From positions 14,005,001-14,069,000 of the forward strand of contig NC_083389.1 in the NCBI RefSeq assembly GCF_031755915.1: a stretch of 64,000 nt of DNA, given 5' to 3'. Both the position numbers and the translations under genes were made by a program. The stretch is from Ziziphus jujuba (taxonomy: Eukaryota; Streptophyta; Magnoliopsida; Rosales; Rhamnaceae). The number at the start of each line of letters is the position of its first letter. Position 1 is the first letter of the stretch. Below are positions 21,450 through 32,226 of this stretch, one piece after another. Below the pieces are notes generated by a model, which saw nothing but the letters and a program-made list of their open reading frames with translations, was not told the DNA's origin and did not search any database.

Positions 21450-22417
21450 TATTTTAAAGCCTTGGCTTTGGTTAAGAGTACCTTAGCCAATTTCAACCTT
21501 CAAATCTAACAATTTTAATTGTCTTTTAATGGCTCTGGCCAATTTGCTTTTGGATTCTTTTCCTTTTGAGCAGAAAAGCCAATTTGAAATGATCTAATTA
21601 ATTGATTTCTAGCTCTTATAACATTTGTGTTCTTTTTCAAGCAATTTTGAAAAGAATTAATCTTATCTCATTTTAAAAGCAGTTTTTTTTTTTTTTTAAT
21701 AGTTTCTTTGCAAATGTTTTTAGATGACATTTATCAATAGTGAACAGAAACAAAGACATGAAAGATGAGATAGAAAGATCAGAATACATAGCACTAGTGC
21801 TTATAATTATGTTAATTAGTTCTTTTCCTTTTTTGCTCTTTTTTTTTGCTTTTCATTTTCATTTGTGATTACTAATTAATTAGTTTGCAAGACCCAAAAA
21901 AGGGATTGGATGATGAAGATACGAAGCGATTCGGCGTTTGGTATTCATCTTACTGTCAGTTTTTCAATGTTTTGGCGTTTTAATGGGTGCGCTTAAGTTT
22001 GGGTTTATGGCAGTCTTTATTGCAATGCTTCTGACATTCCAAAAAAAAGAAAAAAAAGAGGGGGGGGGGGGGGGGGGTGGTGGGGGAATCAACTAATAAT
22101 TACTAAAAAGCTACGATTAATATACTAAAAAGAATCAATTAGGAGTAGCGAAATATATATATATATATATATATAATAACAAACTTACTTATAAATGTAC
22201 AATTCCACACAACATAGGAAATTTATTATCCTAAATTAAAGAGGATTTCACTCATGTTCTAGGTCAAACCTGAAGTTGAATATCAGTGATTTACTTATTA
22301 CTGGAGCAAACCTATAAAAAACTTTTATGACACTTAGAATTCAAAATAACATATATAAGGTGGTTTTTGTTCCATATGACATGATGACAAAGTAATAAGT
22401 GGATAACGTCATGAATT
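21450..22417. other. intergenic, low complexity
   Basis: No gene is seen. The region contains an 18-base G homopolymer (22060-22077) directly after A/G-rich sequence, and a TA microsatellite near 22156-22173. Confidence 0.5.
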
Positions 22418-23568
22418 CTAATGCTCTTCGCCATGTCGTAATTTCAAGGAATCAATAAAAGCCTTTCCATCAAGCTCACGTGAAAAAAAACCTTCATAGT
22501 ATTCACGAACTCCCACCCTTTTGTATTTTTGAGGTGATTGTTCAGTTATCAAGCTACGTGCAGGACCCAATTCACCTTCAAATCTGGGACTGTGAAATAT
22601 GGCAATTGATAGTCTTTCTTTTTCAGAGTTTATAGTTGCACGATGCTCAAGACTACGATATTCACCATTCGTTACAATCTGCAACTAAGGCAATTATATC
22701 AAAATATAACTTAAACACAATATACATTAATCAGCTTCTAACATTTGCATTACCACTCTTTTCAAAGTGTAAACTACTCGAACGTAGTTTAACATCATAT
22801 TTAGACTATTTTTAGAGTTTCCTTCATATGTAGGTCTGAAAATATTTTGAATTCAACTGAATTAGACTCTATAATCATGTTGAATAACCACTTTCTGATT
22901 AAAAGCCTCCAACAATCTAACTAGTATATTAGTATAGACAGCCAAAACTACTTGTCATTTTAATTTGCAATTTCAAAATCAACAATTTTAGAAAACATTA
23001 AAAAAAAAATAAATAAATAAAACATTTTCTTGAAAACAAACATGGGTTACCTCTAACATGTCTCCAATGTTGACAATGAAGGCATTTGGTAGGGGTTTAA
23101 TTGGAACCCAGATTCCATCTTTCTTAACCTGGAGACCTTCAACTTCACTGATTTGAAGAAGGATGGTAAGGCCTCCACCATCTGAATGAGGGGTAAGCCC
23201 GATGACTTGTTCTGGTTGAGGACATGGAGGGTAATGGTTCATCCTCATTGACTGAAGACCACCTTCAAACAACTCTCTTACTTCTTTGTCTTCCACTTTT
23301 AGAGCCTTTTCCATCTGTTCTAGAATTCTCATTGCTAGATTCTTTAGTTCCAATGAATATATTTCCAAGGTTTCTCTACATATAAACATATGCAAGTTAA
23401 TAAATCTTTTTGTTGAATAAAAGAACGTAGAAAGGATAAAGGTTGGGGTGTCCTTATAAACTCGAATGATGGGCCAATCTTCATCCACCCTGCAATCCAT
23501 CTATCTTAATAGTTCCATAGGTATATATGCAAGTTAATAAATTAGATACACGTAAGTGACAATATATA

Positions 23569-23996
23569 TGTGAAGTCCAGCCGCACCAACCACACCAACC
23601 TCACCAACCACAGCCGCACCAACCACAGCCACCATTGTTGACAGCCACCATTGTTGACACCATTGTGGGCTAAGATGTTGAAAATTGTGGCCTTGTAAGC
23701 CTATAAATAGGCTCCTTACCGTTTCATGAAAACCAAGCCAAGAGAGCAATCTCAATCCTCCCAAGTGAGGAGAATTGAGAGAAAACTCCAAGAGAGAGAG
23801 TTGTTTAAGTTCCAGAGAGAACTTGAGAGAAGAGTGAGCAATTCCAGAGAGAATTGGAGAGTGCAGAGAGAGGTTCCACGAGAGAATCCTCCATGAGAGA
23901 AGTTTTTATTTTTGTATTCTATTTTTAAGAGATTAATAGAATTTTTTTATTTTTCTTCTCATATTTCTTCTCTAAAGTGGTCAGAGAACCACAACA
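23569..23996 (+). mobile_element. 5' LTR of Tnt1-like element
   Basis: It begins TGTGAAGTCC and ends CCACAACA. It starts with short CCGCACCAACCACA-type repeats in U3, has a TATA box CCTATAAATAGG (about 23700), then a GAGAGA-rich R/U5. Confidence 0.95.
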
Positions 23997-23998
23997 AG

Positions 23999-24011
23999 TG
24001 GTATCAGAGCC
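23999..24011 (+). other. primer-binding site (initiator tRNA-Met)
   Basis: TGGTATCAGAGCC starts two bases after the 5' LTR. It is complementary to the 3' end of plant initiator methionine tRNA, the usual copia primer. Confidence 0.92.
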
Positions 24012-24254
24012 CCAGATCGAGAGCTTGGGTTCAAAATTTGAAGAAACAGAGCCACTGTTCTTCAAATTGGTGTTTCGGAAAGTTGCTCAAATAATTAATT
24101 TGACAATTCCAGGTGAAAGTACCCGACGAGAGGAGAACAACGAAGTTCGCCGGAGAGAAAACGGACGTCTCACGCGCCCGCACGCGCCGACTGAAATTTT
24201 TCTGCAACTGTTCACGCGCCCACGCGCCGCACGCGCCGTCTGGAGGTTGAAGAC

Positions 24255-24400
24255 GACCACGTCAGCAGCCACGTCAGCACACCGGCCACGTCATCTGCCA
24301 CGTCACCCGACACGTCATCTGCCACGTGTCGCCACGTCATCTGACACGTCATCTGACATGTGGGGCCACGTCAGCACCATCTGCCACGTCAGCAATATTT
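24255..24400 (+). promoter_or_regulatory. cluster of CACGTCA motifs in Tnt1-like leader
   Basis: Nine CACGTCA (reverse TGACGTG) motifs occur in about 140 bp, spaced 10-25 bp apart, plus one CACGTG and one ACATGTG variant. TGACG/ACGTG cores are known bZIP/TGA-factor sites. A regulatory role here is inference. Confidence 0.5.
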
Positions 24401-24600
24401 TCTGAAATTGCGGAACAGCCCCTGAATTATTGGAAATTACAGATTGACCCCTGTAGTTTCTGAAATTGCGGAACAGCCCCTGAAGTATTGAAAATTACAG
24501 ATTGACCCCTGTAGTTTTCTGAAATTACGGTGCAGCCCCTGCGCTATTGGAAATTACAGATTGACCCCTGTAGTTTCTGTATTTGCAGGTTGACCCAGAA
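24401..24600 (+). repeat. 58-59 bp tandem repeat in Tnt1-like leader
   Basis: About 3.4 copies begin TCTGAAATTGCGG at 24401, 24459 and 24518, with a degenerate copy at 24576. Each contains CAGCCCCTG and ATTGACCCCTGTAG. Decayed versions of the same phrases run on to about 24655. Confidence 0.85.
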
Positions 24601-24745
24601 ATTTTGTGAAATTACTTTTTTGCCCCAAAATTTCTGATAATTATATTTTGACCCCGGAAGAGTCAAGTCCACCATTTTCGGCCGTTCCGGACGCAACGGT
24701 TAACTCCGTTTTGCCAAATTCAGCTCCATTTTTGGTCAAGCCATA

Positions 24746-27700
24746 ATGTCAATGGAAGAATCATCTTCGGGAGCTATGGTTAAGCTCACTGCCACAAATT
24801 ATACACTTTGGAGACCTCGGATGGAAGATCTCCTCAATTGTAAGGATCTGTTTGATCCTATAGAAGCTAAAGGCGAAAACCCCGATCCCAGCAAAGTAGC
24901 AGAATGGAAGAAATTAAACAAGAAAACGATCGGTCAGATCAGGCAATGGATCGACCACAGTGTCTTCCATCATGTAGCAAAGGAAACGGATGCATATGCC
25001 CTCTGGACAAAATTGGAGGACATGTACCAGGCCAAGACTGCTCGGAACAAAGCCCTGTTGCTTAAGCGATTGGTACATCTCACATTACAGAGTGGAACTT
25101 CTGTAGCCGAGCATACCAGTGAGTTCCAGAGCTTGGTAAATCAACTATCTGCTGTGGATTACCAACTAGGGGATGAGGATCAGGCCCTCCTACTTCTAAG
25201 CTCTCTTCCAGACAGTTGGGAGACATTGGTAGTCTCTCTCAGCAATTCGACCCCGAATGGCAAACTTACTATGGCTATGGTTAAGGATGCCCTATTTAAT
25301 GAAGAGGCCAGGAGAAAGGACATTGGCATGGATCAGTCACATGCCCTCGTCACAGAGAGAGGAAGACAGCAAAGAGGTGGTCGAGATAGGGGGAGAGGCA
25401 GGAGCAAGAGCAGAGGCAGATCTACAGACGGCAGAAAATCATCGTATAAGTGCTATCATTGTGGCCTGGAGGGTCACATGAAGAAGAACTGCAGAAAGTT
25501 GTTGAGAGAGCAGAGACTCCAAGGTAATCAGCCGAAGAAGGATGGAGAGACACTAGTCACTTGTACAGGAGAAGTGGCGCTCTGCTCCACCGAAGAAGAG
25601 ACATGCCTTCATATATCAACCCAAGATGTTGAGTGGGTAGTCGATACTGCAGCATCCTACCATGTCACTCCACACAGAGATTTCTTTAAAACGTACAAAG
25701 CAGGAGACTTTGGTACGGTAAAGATGGGAAATTCCAGTTTCGCAAAGATTATGGGAACTGGTGATATTCAGATAAAAATGAATGTTGGTTGTACAATCAC
25801 TTTGAAGGATGTCCGTCATGTTCCAGACCTTCGGCTTAATCTACTTTCGGGAGCAGCCTTAGACAAGCAAGGCTATGACAACTACTTCAGCAAAGGCACA
25901 TGGAAAATGACGAAAGGTGCCATAGTTGTCGCCCGAGGACATATTTGTGGAACATTGTACAAGACTCATGTGAAGATATGTGCAGACAGCCTCAATATTG
26001 CAGAAGGAGAGGCGTCTCAAAATCTGTGGCACCAGAGACTCGATCACATGAGTGAAAAAGGATTATCCACTTTGGCAAGGAAGAAGCTTATCACTGTTTG
26101 CAAGGATGCTGTGCTAGATCCTTGTAATCACTGCTTGTTTGGTAAGCAACATAGAGTCTCCTTCAGTTCCTCTGCATCAAGAAGATCAGAGTTGCTTAGT
26201 CTGGTGCACTCTGATGTTTGTGGTCCCATGGAGGTGGAATCATTAGGTGGCAACAAGTATTTCCTGACCTTCATTGATGATGCTTCACGGAAGGTGTGGG
26301 TATATTTCTTGAAGACAAAGGACCAGGTACTGGATTACTTCAAACTGTTTCATACCATGGTAGAGCGTGAAACAGGAAAGAAGCTGAAATGTCTCCGCTC
26401 AGATAATGGAGGCGAGTATACTTCCAAGGAGTTCGATGCCTACTGCAGAAGACACGGCATTCGACATGAGAAGACGGTCCCTCGTACCCCACAACATAAT
26501 GGAATAGCCGAAAGAATGAACCGAACCATTATGGAAAAGGTCAGAAGTATGATCAGTATGGCTAAGCTGCCAAAGCCATTCTGGGGAGAAGCTGTTCGTG
26601 CCGCCTGCTATTTAATCAACAGATCACCGTCAGTACCGTTGAATTTTGAAATTCCGGAGAAAATGTGGTCGGGTAAGATTCCCTCCTACTCTCATTTAAG
26701 AGTGTTTGGTTGTTTAGCTTATGTACATGTATCCAAGGAGCTCAGACAGAAGCTCGATGCAAGATCTACTCCATGCATCTTTATAGGATATGGAGATGAA
26801 GAATTCGGATACAGGTTATGGGACCCGAAAACAAAGAAGGTTATTAGAAGCAGGGATGTAGTATTCCATGAAAACCAGAAAATGGAAGACATTGAAAAGC
26901 CCATAATGTCTCCTAATTGTAGTTCTAGTGCCGAGAATTTTTGTCCTAATCCAGCACCAGCACAAATAGCCACAGAAGATAATGAGGTGCATGAAGATAT
27001 ACCAGAAGCAGACCAGGAGGAAGAAGGGGATAATGAGCAGGGGGAGACTCAATCCTCTCAAGCAGCTGCAGGGCCATCACAGCGGTCAGATGATGGTACA
27101 CCTCCTGAAACCAGTGGTTTACAAGTTCGGAGATCTGAGCGAGGCCGAATTCCATCAAAGAGATTTCCAGAATCTGAGTATATTCTGCTTACTGAAGAAG
27201 GGGAGCCAGAGAGTTTCCAGGAAGCTATTTCTCATCAAGAGAAGGAAAAGTGGCTGCAAGCAATGCAAGATGAGATGGAATCCTTGCAGAAAAATCATAC
27301 TTATGAGTTGGTTAAGCTTCCAACAGGAAAGAAGGCACTAAAGAATAAATGGGTGTTCAAGCTCAAGAAAGATGGCAGCGGAAGGGTGGTGAAACACAAA
27401 GCCCGATTGGTGGTCAAAGGATTTCTTCAGAAGAAAGGAATTGACTTTGATGAGATTTTTTCACCAGTGGTAAAAATGACTTCAATTCGAGTCATTTTTG
27501 GTTTAGTAGCAAGTCTAAACCTAGAGCTTGAGCAGATGGATGTGAAGACAGCATTTCTTCACGGTGATTTACATGAAGAAATCTACATGGAGCAGCCAGA
27601 AGGATTTGAGGTTTCAGGGAAAGAAAACCTCGTATGCAAGCTAAAGAAGAGCTTGTATGGCCTCAAGCAAGCACCAAGACAATGGTATAAGAAGTTTGAC

Positions 27701-28762
27701 TCGTTTATGGTGAGTCAAGGCTATAAAAGGACTGCAGCAGACCAGTGTGTTTATATTAAAAAATTTTCAGGTGGAAACTTCATTGCACTTTTGCTATATG
27801 TGGACGACATGTTGATCGTTGGACAAGATGCAATGAAGATTAGTAAGCTGAAGAAAGCATTGTCTAAGTCTTTTGATATGAAAGACTTAGGACCAGCTCA
27901 ACAAATTTTGGGAATGCAAATAATCCGAGATAGGAAAAATAGAAGGTTATGGCTATCTCAAGAGAAGTATGTTGAACGGGTGATAAAGAGATTCAACATG
28001 GATAAAGCCAAACCGGTCAGCATTCCACTTGTGAATCATTTCAAGTTGAGTAAGAGATTGTGCCCCTCATCCAAAGAAGAGATAGAGGAGATGGCTTCAG
28101 TACCATATTCTTCAGCGGTAGGAAGTCTGATGTATGCAATGGTGTGTACCAGACCAGACATTGCTCATGCAGTAGGTGTTGTGAGCAGATTTCTTTCAAA
28201 TCCTGGAAAGAAACACTGGGAAGCAGTCAAATGGATTCTCAGGTATCTTAAAGGTACATCGAAGCTGTGCTTGTGCTACGGGGGAGGTGATCCAATCTTA
28301 GAAGGCTATACAGATGCAGATATGGCCGGAGACCCTGATAATAGAAAGTCTACGTCAGGTTATCTCTACACTTTTGCAGGGGGAGCTGTGTCATGGCAGT
28401 CAAGATTGCAGAAGTGTGTTGCTTTATCCACTACTGAAGCAGAGTACATTGCCGCAGCAGAAGCGGGTAAGGAAATGTTGTGGTTAAAGCGTTTTCTCAC
28501 AGAATTGGGCATCAAGCAAGAAGACTACAAGATACATTGTGATAACCAAAGTGCCATGGATTTGAGCAAAAACTCAATGTATCATTCCCGTACAAAGCAC
28601 ATTGACATCCGCTATCATTGGATACGCGAAGTAATAGATCAACAGTTGCTGAAACTGATAAAGATCCACACAAAAGAGAATCCAGCAGATATGCTAACAA
28701 AAGTTGTTGCTCAAGAGAAGCTGAAGCTATGCAGAGACATAGCTGGAATAGATGGCAGATGA
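24746..28762 (+). CDS. Tnt1-like gag-pol polyprotein (1338 aa)
   Basis: This is a single uninterrupted ORF. Domains in order: gag (residues 1 to about 290, with UBN2-like start KLTATNYTLWR); CCHC zinc knuckle CYHCGLEGHMKKNC at about 236-249; aspartic protease active site VVDTAASYH at about 299, where DTAAS replaces the commoner DSGAS, as in Tnt1; integrase HHCC zinc domain beginning near 429 and DDE core (HSDVCGPM, SDNGGEY, NGIAERMN); RT from about 848 with YVDDMLIVG at about 1018; RNase H with STTEAEYIAA near 1228; end GIDGR. The start ATG at 24746 gives the expected gag N-terminus. The length matches the family's usual 1300-1340 residues. Nothing in the sequence argues against activity. Confidence 0.96.
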   Translation: MSMEESSSGAMVKLTATNYTLWRPRMEDLLNCKDLFDPIEAKGENPDPSKVAEWKKLNKKTIGQIRQWIDHSVFHHVAKETDAYALWTKLEDMYQAKTARNKALLLKRLVHLTLQSGTSVAEHTSEFQSLVNQLSAVDYQLGDEDQALLLLSSLPDSWETLVVSLSNSTPNGKLTMAMVKDALFNEEARRKDIGMDQSHALVTERGRQQRGGRDRGRGRSKSRGRSTDGRKSSYKCYHCGLEGHMKKNCRKLLREQRLQGNQPKKDGETLVTCTGEVALCSTEEETCLHISTQDVEWVVDTAASYHVTPHRDFFKTYKAGDFGTVKMGNSSFAKIMGTGDIQIKMNVGCTITLKDVRHVPDLRLNLLSGAALDKQGYDNYFSKGTWKMTKGAIVVARGHICGTLYKTHVKICADSLNIAEGEASQNLWHQRLDHMSEKGLSTLARKKLITVCKDAVLDPCNHCLFGKQHRVSFSSSASRRSELLSLVHSDVCGPMEVESLGGNKYFLTFIDDASRKVWVYFLKTKDQVLDYFKLFHTMVERETGKKLKCLRSDNGGEYTSKEFDAYCRRHGIRHEKTVPRTPQHNGIAERMNRTIMEKVRSMISMAKLPKPFWGEAVRAACYLINRSPSVPLNFEIPEKMWSGKIPSYSHLRVFGCLAYVHVSKELRQKLDARSTPCIFIGYGDEEFGYRLWDPKTKKVIRSRDVVFHENQKMEDIEKPIMSPNCSSSAENFCPNPAPAQIATEDNEVHEDIPEADQEEEGDNEQGETQSSQAAAGPSQRSDDGTPPETSGLQVRRSERGRIPSKRFPESEYILLTEEGEPESFQEAISHQEKEKWLQAMQDEMESLQKNHTYELVKLPTGKKALKNKWVFKLKKDGSGRVVKHKARLVVKGFLQKKGIDFDEIFSPVVKMTSIRVIFGLVASLNLELEQMDVKTAFLHGDLHEEIYMEQPEGFEVSGKENLVCKLKKSLYGLKQAPRQWYKKFDSFMVSQGYKRTAADQCVYIKKFSGGNFIALLLYVDDMLIVGQDAMKISKLKKALSKSFDMKDLGPAQQILGMQIIRDRKNRRLWLSQEKYVERVIKRFNMDKAKPVSIPLVNHFKLSKRLCPSSKEEIEEMASVPYSSAVGSLMYAMVCTRPDIAHAVGVVSRFLSNPGKKHWEAVKWILRYLKGTSKLCLCYGGGDPILEGYTDADMAGDPDNRKSTSGYLYTFAGGAVSWQSRLQKCVALSTTEAEYIAAAEAGKEMLWLKRFLTELGIKQEDYKIHCDNQSAMDLSKNSMYHSRTKHIDIRYHWIREVIDQQLLKLIKIHTKENPADMLTKVVAQEKLKLCRDIAGIDGR

Positions 28763-28778
28763 CCATCAGTTTTAAATG

Positions 28779-28796
28779 CGGCTGGAGGGGGAGAAT
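28779..28796 (+). other. polypurine tract of Tnt1-like element
   Basis: GCGGCTGGAGGGGGAGAAT ends directly before the 3' LTR start TGTGAAG at 28797. Confidence 0.9.
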
Positions 28797-29224
28797 TGTG
28801 AAGTCCAGCCGCACCAACCACACCAACCTCACCAACCACAGCCGCACCAACCACAGCCACCATTGTTGACAGCCACCATTGTTGACACCATTGTGGGCTA
28901 AGATGTTGAAAATTGTGGCCTTGTAAGCCTATAAATAGGCTCCTTACCGTTTCATGAAAACCAAGCCAAGAGAGCAATCTCAATCCTCCCAAGTGAGGAG
29001 AATTGAGAGAAAACTCCAAGAGAGAGAGTTGTTTAAGTTCCAGAGAGAACTTGAGAGAAGAGTGAGCAATTCCAGAGAGAATTGGAGAGTGCAGAGAGAG
29101 GTTCCACGAGAGAATCCTCCATGAGAGAAGTTTTTATTTTTGTATTCTATTTTTAAGAGATTAATAGAATTCTTTTATTTTTCTTCTCATATTTCTTCTC
29201 TAAAGTGGTCAGAGAACCACAACA
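28797..29224 (+). mobile_element. 3' LTR of Tnt1-like element
   Basis: It has the same length (428 bp) as the 5' LTR and is identical by eye except one C for T. It is followed directly by the TSD ATATA. Confidence 0.95.
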
Positions 29225-31652
29225 ATATAGCTAAGCATCCTTGAAAGAAGAAGAATTTAACCTGAAAGGAGAAGGAAGTTTAGGAAACAAGTGGGGCTTC
29301 CTCATATGGACTGGAAGAGTAGTGAAGAAGAACATGTCACTCCAGTCAAGCTTTTGTTCCTCAGAAACTACAAAAGTTTGTCCAAACCCTTCTAATTCCC
29401 CTGGAGTTTGCCAAAACTTTTTCTTCTCTTCCATTGGCAGGTTGAAAAAGTCTTTAATCTGTCTTTATTTTCTCCACCAAGGAAGAGCTTACTTCATGGT
29501 TTACCAACTGGATTAATAGTACCATACTAATTAGCTAGGATATAATTGAAGCTTTACTTTATCAATAAAATAAGTAAGGGATATTATCAATAAATAGATA
29601 AATAAAATAATTGCCAGATCCTTATTCATACCCAAATCGAGCATGTCATTTTTCTCATCTTTTGTTCTTTTTCATATTCTCCCTTTTTTTTAGTGGAAAA
29701 TTTCATCTTGGTTTTAAATCAAAATATCTTTCTCATATGTATGTTATTCTGATCCATTCAAGTGTCAATTAGGCAATTTTAAGCTTGCCTAATATTTCTT
29801 CTCACTTGTAGTAGAATGCAAACTTAGGTTTTCATTTTAAACTTGTCTAACATTTTACCTTATTTATAATGGGATTCGAATATAAGTTTCTATGATTTTT
29901 TTTAGGATTTTAAGCTTTGATATCATCTTAATTTACCATTGATCTCAAAAGCTTAAATTGTTAGAATATAAATTTATTATATATAACAAGCTTGTTTGAC
30001 AAGATCACTGGAGTTTCTCTAAAACATATATATATATATATATATATTTGCTACATATTATGATTCGATGCCAATATAATTTATGGGTATTATATATACT
30101 TCGTCCCTAAATTATATATAATTTGGGATTGACCTGCACTATAATAGGTGTCAAGAAATAATAGGTGTCTTGACATATAAGTTGTTTAGATTTTACTAAG
30201 ATAGGCATCAATATGCACATAATGATACCATTGGTGTTAAGTTATATATAATTTAGGGTTAAAATATATGTATCATATGGTATAACAAGTTTATAATCAT
30301 TTAGATTTGTTAGGTACCTTTCATATAAGTTTTCCATTATGGATGAGATCACCCCTAAGATGTTGATTAGCAACACTTAATCCATACATATATATATATA
30401 TATATCATGAATCACACATAATTGGGATTAATATATCCCATAGATTATACATAATCACTGTTGATGCCGACCATGTTATAGCGCAAGAATGACTTATCAC
30501 GTGTCACATATTATGGAAAGATGCTGTAATAATATTTCACTTTAATAAAAAAGAATAAAAGGACTTTTATGTTTTTTAATTATCATTATGCCAAAATTAG
30601 AAAATAAATTAATTTACGTGCCATTTTGTCAGTGCCCAAAAACAATATATTACTAGCTTTTCAGGTTACAGGACCTTTTTTGTTGTTAAGTATAGTGTTG
30701 GTCCACAGATACAAAGGAGACAGACTGGAATGGATTAATAAGAATATAAGAAGAATTGGGATATATACCTTATTAGCAAAAAAAAAAAAAAAACAAAACA
30801 AAAAAAGGAATTGGGATATATACCGGGAAGAAACCCCAGTCCTTGCAGGCAAAGTGGAGGTTTTCTAGCTCATCAGAAGCCATTGATTCTACAGAAATCA
30901 ACTTGTGAAAATCAATGACTGGAATTTAAGGAAAGCAAAGATGATCAGAAATGAGAATTGGGTCTTGGTCAGGACGAATATATCTGGAGGGTACACTGAG
31001 AATGGACTGCTTCTTCACCAATTCTTGCACACTAGGCACCAGAAGAGAACTTCCATATGTAGATTTATTTCCTTCCATTGCTTTTTTTTTTTTTTCCTTT
31101 GTAAAATATCTAGGCTCATTTTGGTTCTCAAATATATAATGTGAGGATAAAGATTAAAAAATAATAAATAAATAAATGGAAGTGTTAGGTGGCGTTTGGT
31201 ACGTAGGACAAGTTTGGATTGGATAGGATCGGACATGATAGATCCGGATTGGATAGGATCGGATCGGATAGAATAGTACAGTACTATGTTTGGCACAATT
31301 ATGGACTAAATGGTAGATAAGTTGTCCAACGTTTGGTGCAAGATCGGACTGGATTGGATTATTTTATAATTAAAGTTTTATTTTTATTTTAAATGAAAAT
31401 TTTAAAAATTATTGTTATGTAAAAAAAACAATCTTATTTATATTAACATGCAAAATTTATTTTTTGTTTTTACACCCATAAATTACGTTAATATATTGTT
31501 TTGAACATCAATTAAAATAAAATTGACATATGGTAAATCATAAAAATAATTAATCACCAATAAAAAAAAAAAAAGCTAACATTATGCCAAAGTTAGCATT
31601 TGGTTTTACTTGTAACAATTACTACATCTATATTGGCTTTTACAAGGATAAT

Positions 31653-31970
31653 CTAGTTGTATAACAAATAAGTAAATACACACATTGATAGTACTCCAAA
31701 TAAACAACTTAATATAAACCCATTACGCCACTCGTTGTTCAATTGAGCATGTGTATATGTGGTGGGATTTTGTATTGGATTTGCCTCATTACGATTTCTT
31801 ATCATTTGTTCTACAAATTGAACATATGCTATTTCAGTTTCTTTAGTTGTATTATAGGCTTGATATAAATTTTTTTTAAATCCTTGCACTTGTTGATGAC
31901 ATTCAGGCCAAGAATTATATATCCCTAGTTATCTACCTTTAAATACAACATAAACTCTTTTTCTTGCCAT
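31653..31970 (-). pseudogene. viroplasmin/RNase H1 N-terminal-like small ORF in Harbinger
   Basis: From ATG 31968-31970 it reads MARKRVYVVFKGR, a stop (TAA, 31929-31931), then LGIYNSWPECHQQVQGF and KKNLYQAYNTTKETEIAY. This is the pattern of the Caulimovirus viroplasmin / RNase H1 hybrid-binding N-domain: VYVVFKGR..GIY.SW.EC..QV.GF...Y....T..EA..A. The C-terminal part has a Pro/Asn-rich linker and a hydrophobic, possibly membrane-spanning tail (FILSCLFGVLSMCVFTYLLY). It stops at 31653. It lies downstream of the Myb-like ORF on the same strand and inside the left terminus. It is disabled by one nonsense codon in this copy. No catalytic RNase H domain follows. Confidence 0.65.
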
Positions 31971-32226
31971 TCAATATTCCTGCATATAATAATAAATAAT
32001 AATATAAGATAGTAATATAATTAAATAAAATAAAATTAACTAAAGTAATCAAGTGCGTGTTAATATTCTAAAACATAACACATAATGATCAATTATCCTT
32101 ACATGTATAATTAGAAACCAATATCCAATACCTTACAACATATGTCCATAAGTTTGAAATTGAATTATTCATAATTGTTATCCTCTCATACATAGATATA
32201 AATATATAATCCACAACAATACTAAT

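Larger units (their letters stand above)
15240..21450. repeat. tandem segmental duplication carrying Kunitz genes
   Basis: Unit 1 (about 15.24-18.29 kb) and unit 2 (about 18.29-20.6 kb) share gene, promoter and distal upstream blocks. Examples are GTGAATGAAAAGTCCAAG at 16106 and 19160, TGAGTGAGAAGGTCGTAAT at 16177 and 19228, and GTGCGGA at 17506 and 20055. The two gene stops are 3046 bp apart. A decayed third unit (about 20.9-21.45 kb) keeps a 3' tail and a promoter block but no gene body. Confidence 0.75.
23569..29224 (+). mobile_element. complete Tnt1-like copia retrotransposon
   Basis: This is a full-length element of 5656 bp. It is flanked by perfect TSDs ATATA (23564-23568 and 29225-29229). 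The two 428-bp LTRs differ at one base by eye (T/C in the AGAATTTTTTTATT stretch). It has a PBS, a 0.73-kb leader, one uninterrupted gag-pol ORF and a PPT. All parts look functional, so it is a candidate autonomous element. It lies in an intron of dioxygenase A in antisense orientation to that gene. Resemblance to tobacco Tnt1 (Tork clade) is recognised from the protease and RT regions. Confidence 0.96.
22418..31078 (-). pseudogene. SRG1-like 2-oxoglutarate/Fe(II) dioxygenase A, disabled
   Basis: Four exons can be placed by comparison with the intact paralogue at 44.7-47.0 kb: 30824-31078, 29262-29507, 23051-23375 and 22418-22678. Sites are GT..AG except where eroded. The Fe-binding H-x-D ([10 protein letters not shown]) and the distal EHRATINS and RLSIAIF motifs are intact in the last two exons. 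There are three independent lesions. Exon 1 has CAA changed to TAA in the LCFP*IPVID region (about 30915). Exon 2 is 2 bp shorter than in the paralogue (246 against 248), shifting frame after KIKTD. The second intron holds a 5.66-kb Tnt1-like element in opposite orientation. A Harbinger terminus also starts about 110 bp upstream of the ATG. The C-terminus is slightly longer (ends RHGEEH). Confidence 0.88.

Noticed and set aside
22060..22077. G18 homopolymer as a possible G-quadruplex
   Set aside because: A single unbroken run next to A-rich sequence is a common polymorphic or assembly-prone homopolymer; nothing else supports a function.
23534..23791. Minus-strand ORF repeated at 28711-29019
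   Set aside because: It is antisense to the two copies of the Tnt1-like LTR. The duplication simply reflects the LTR pair.
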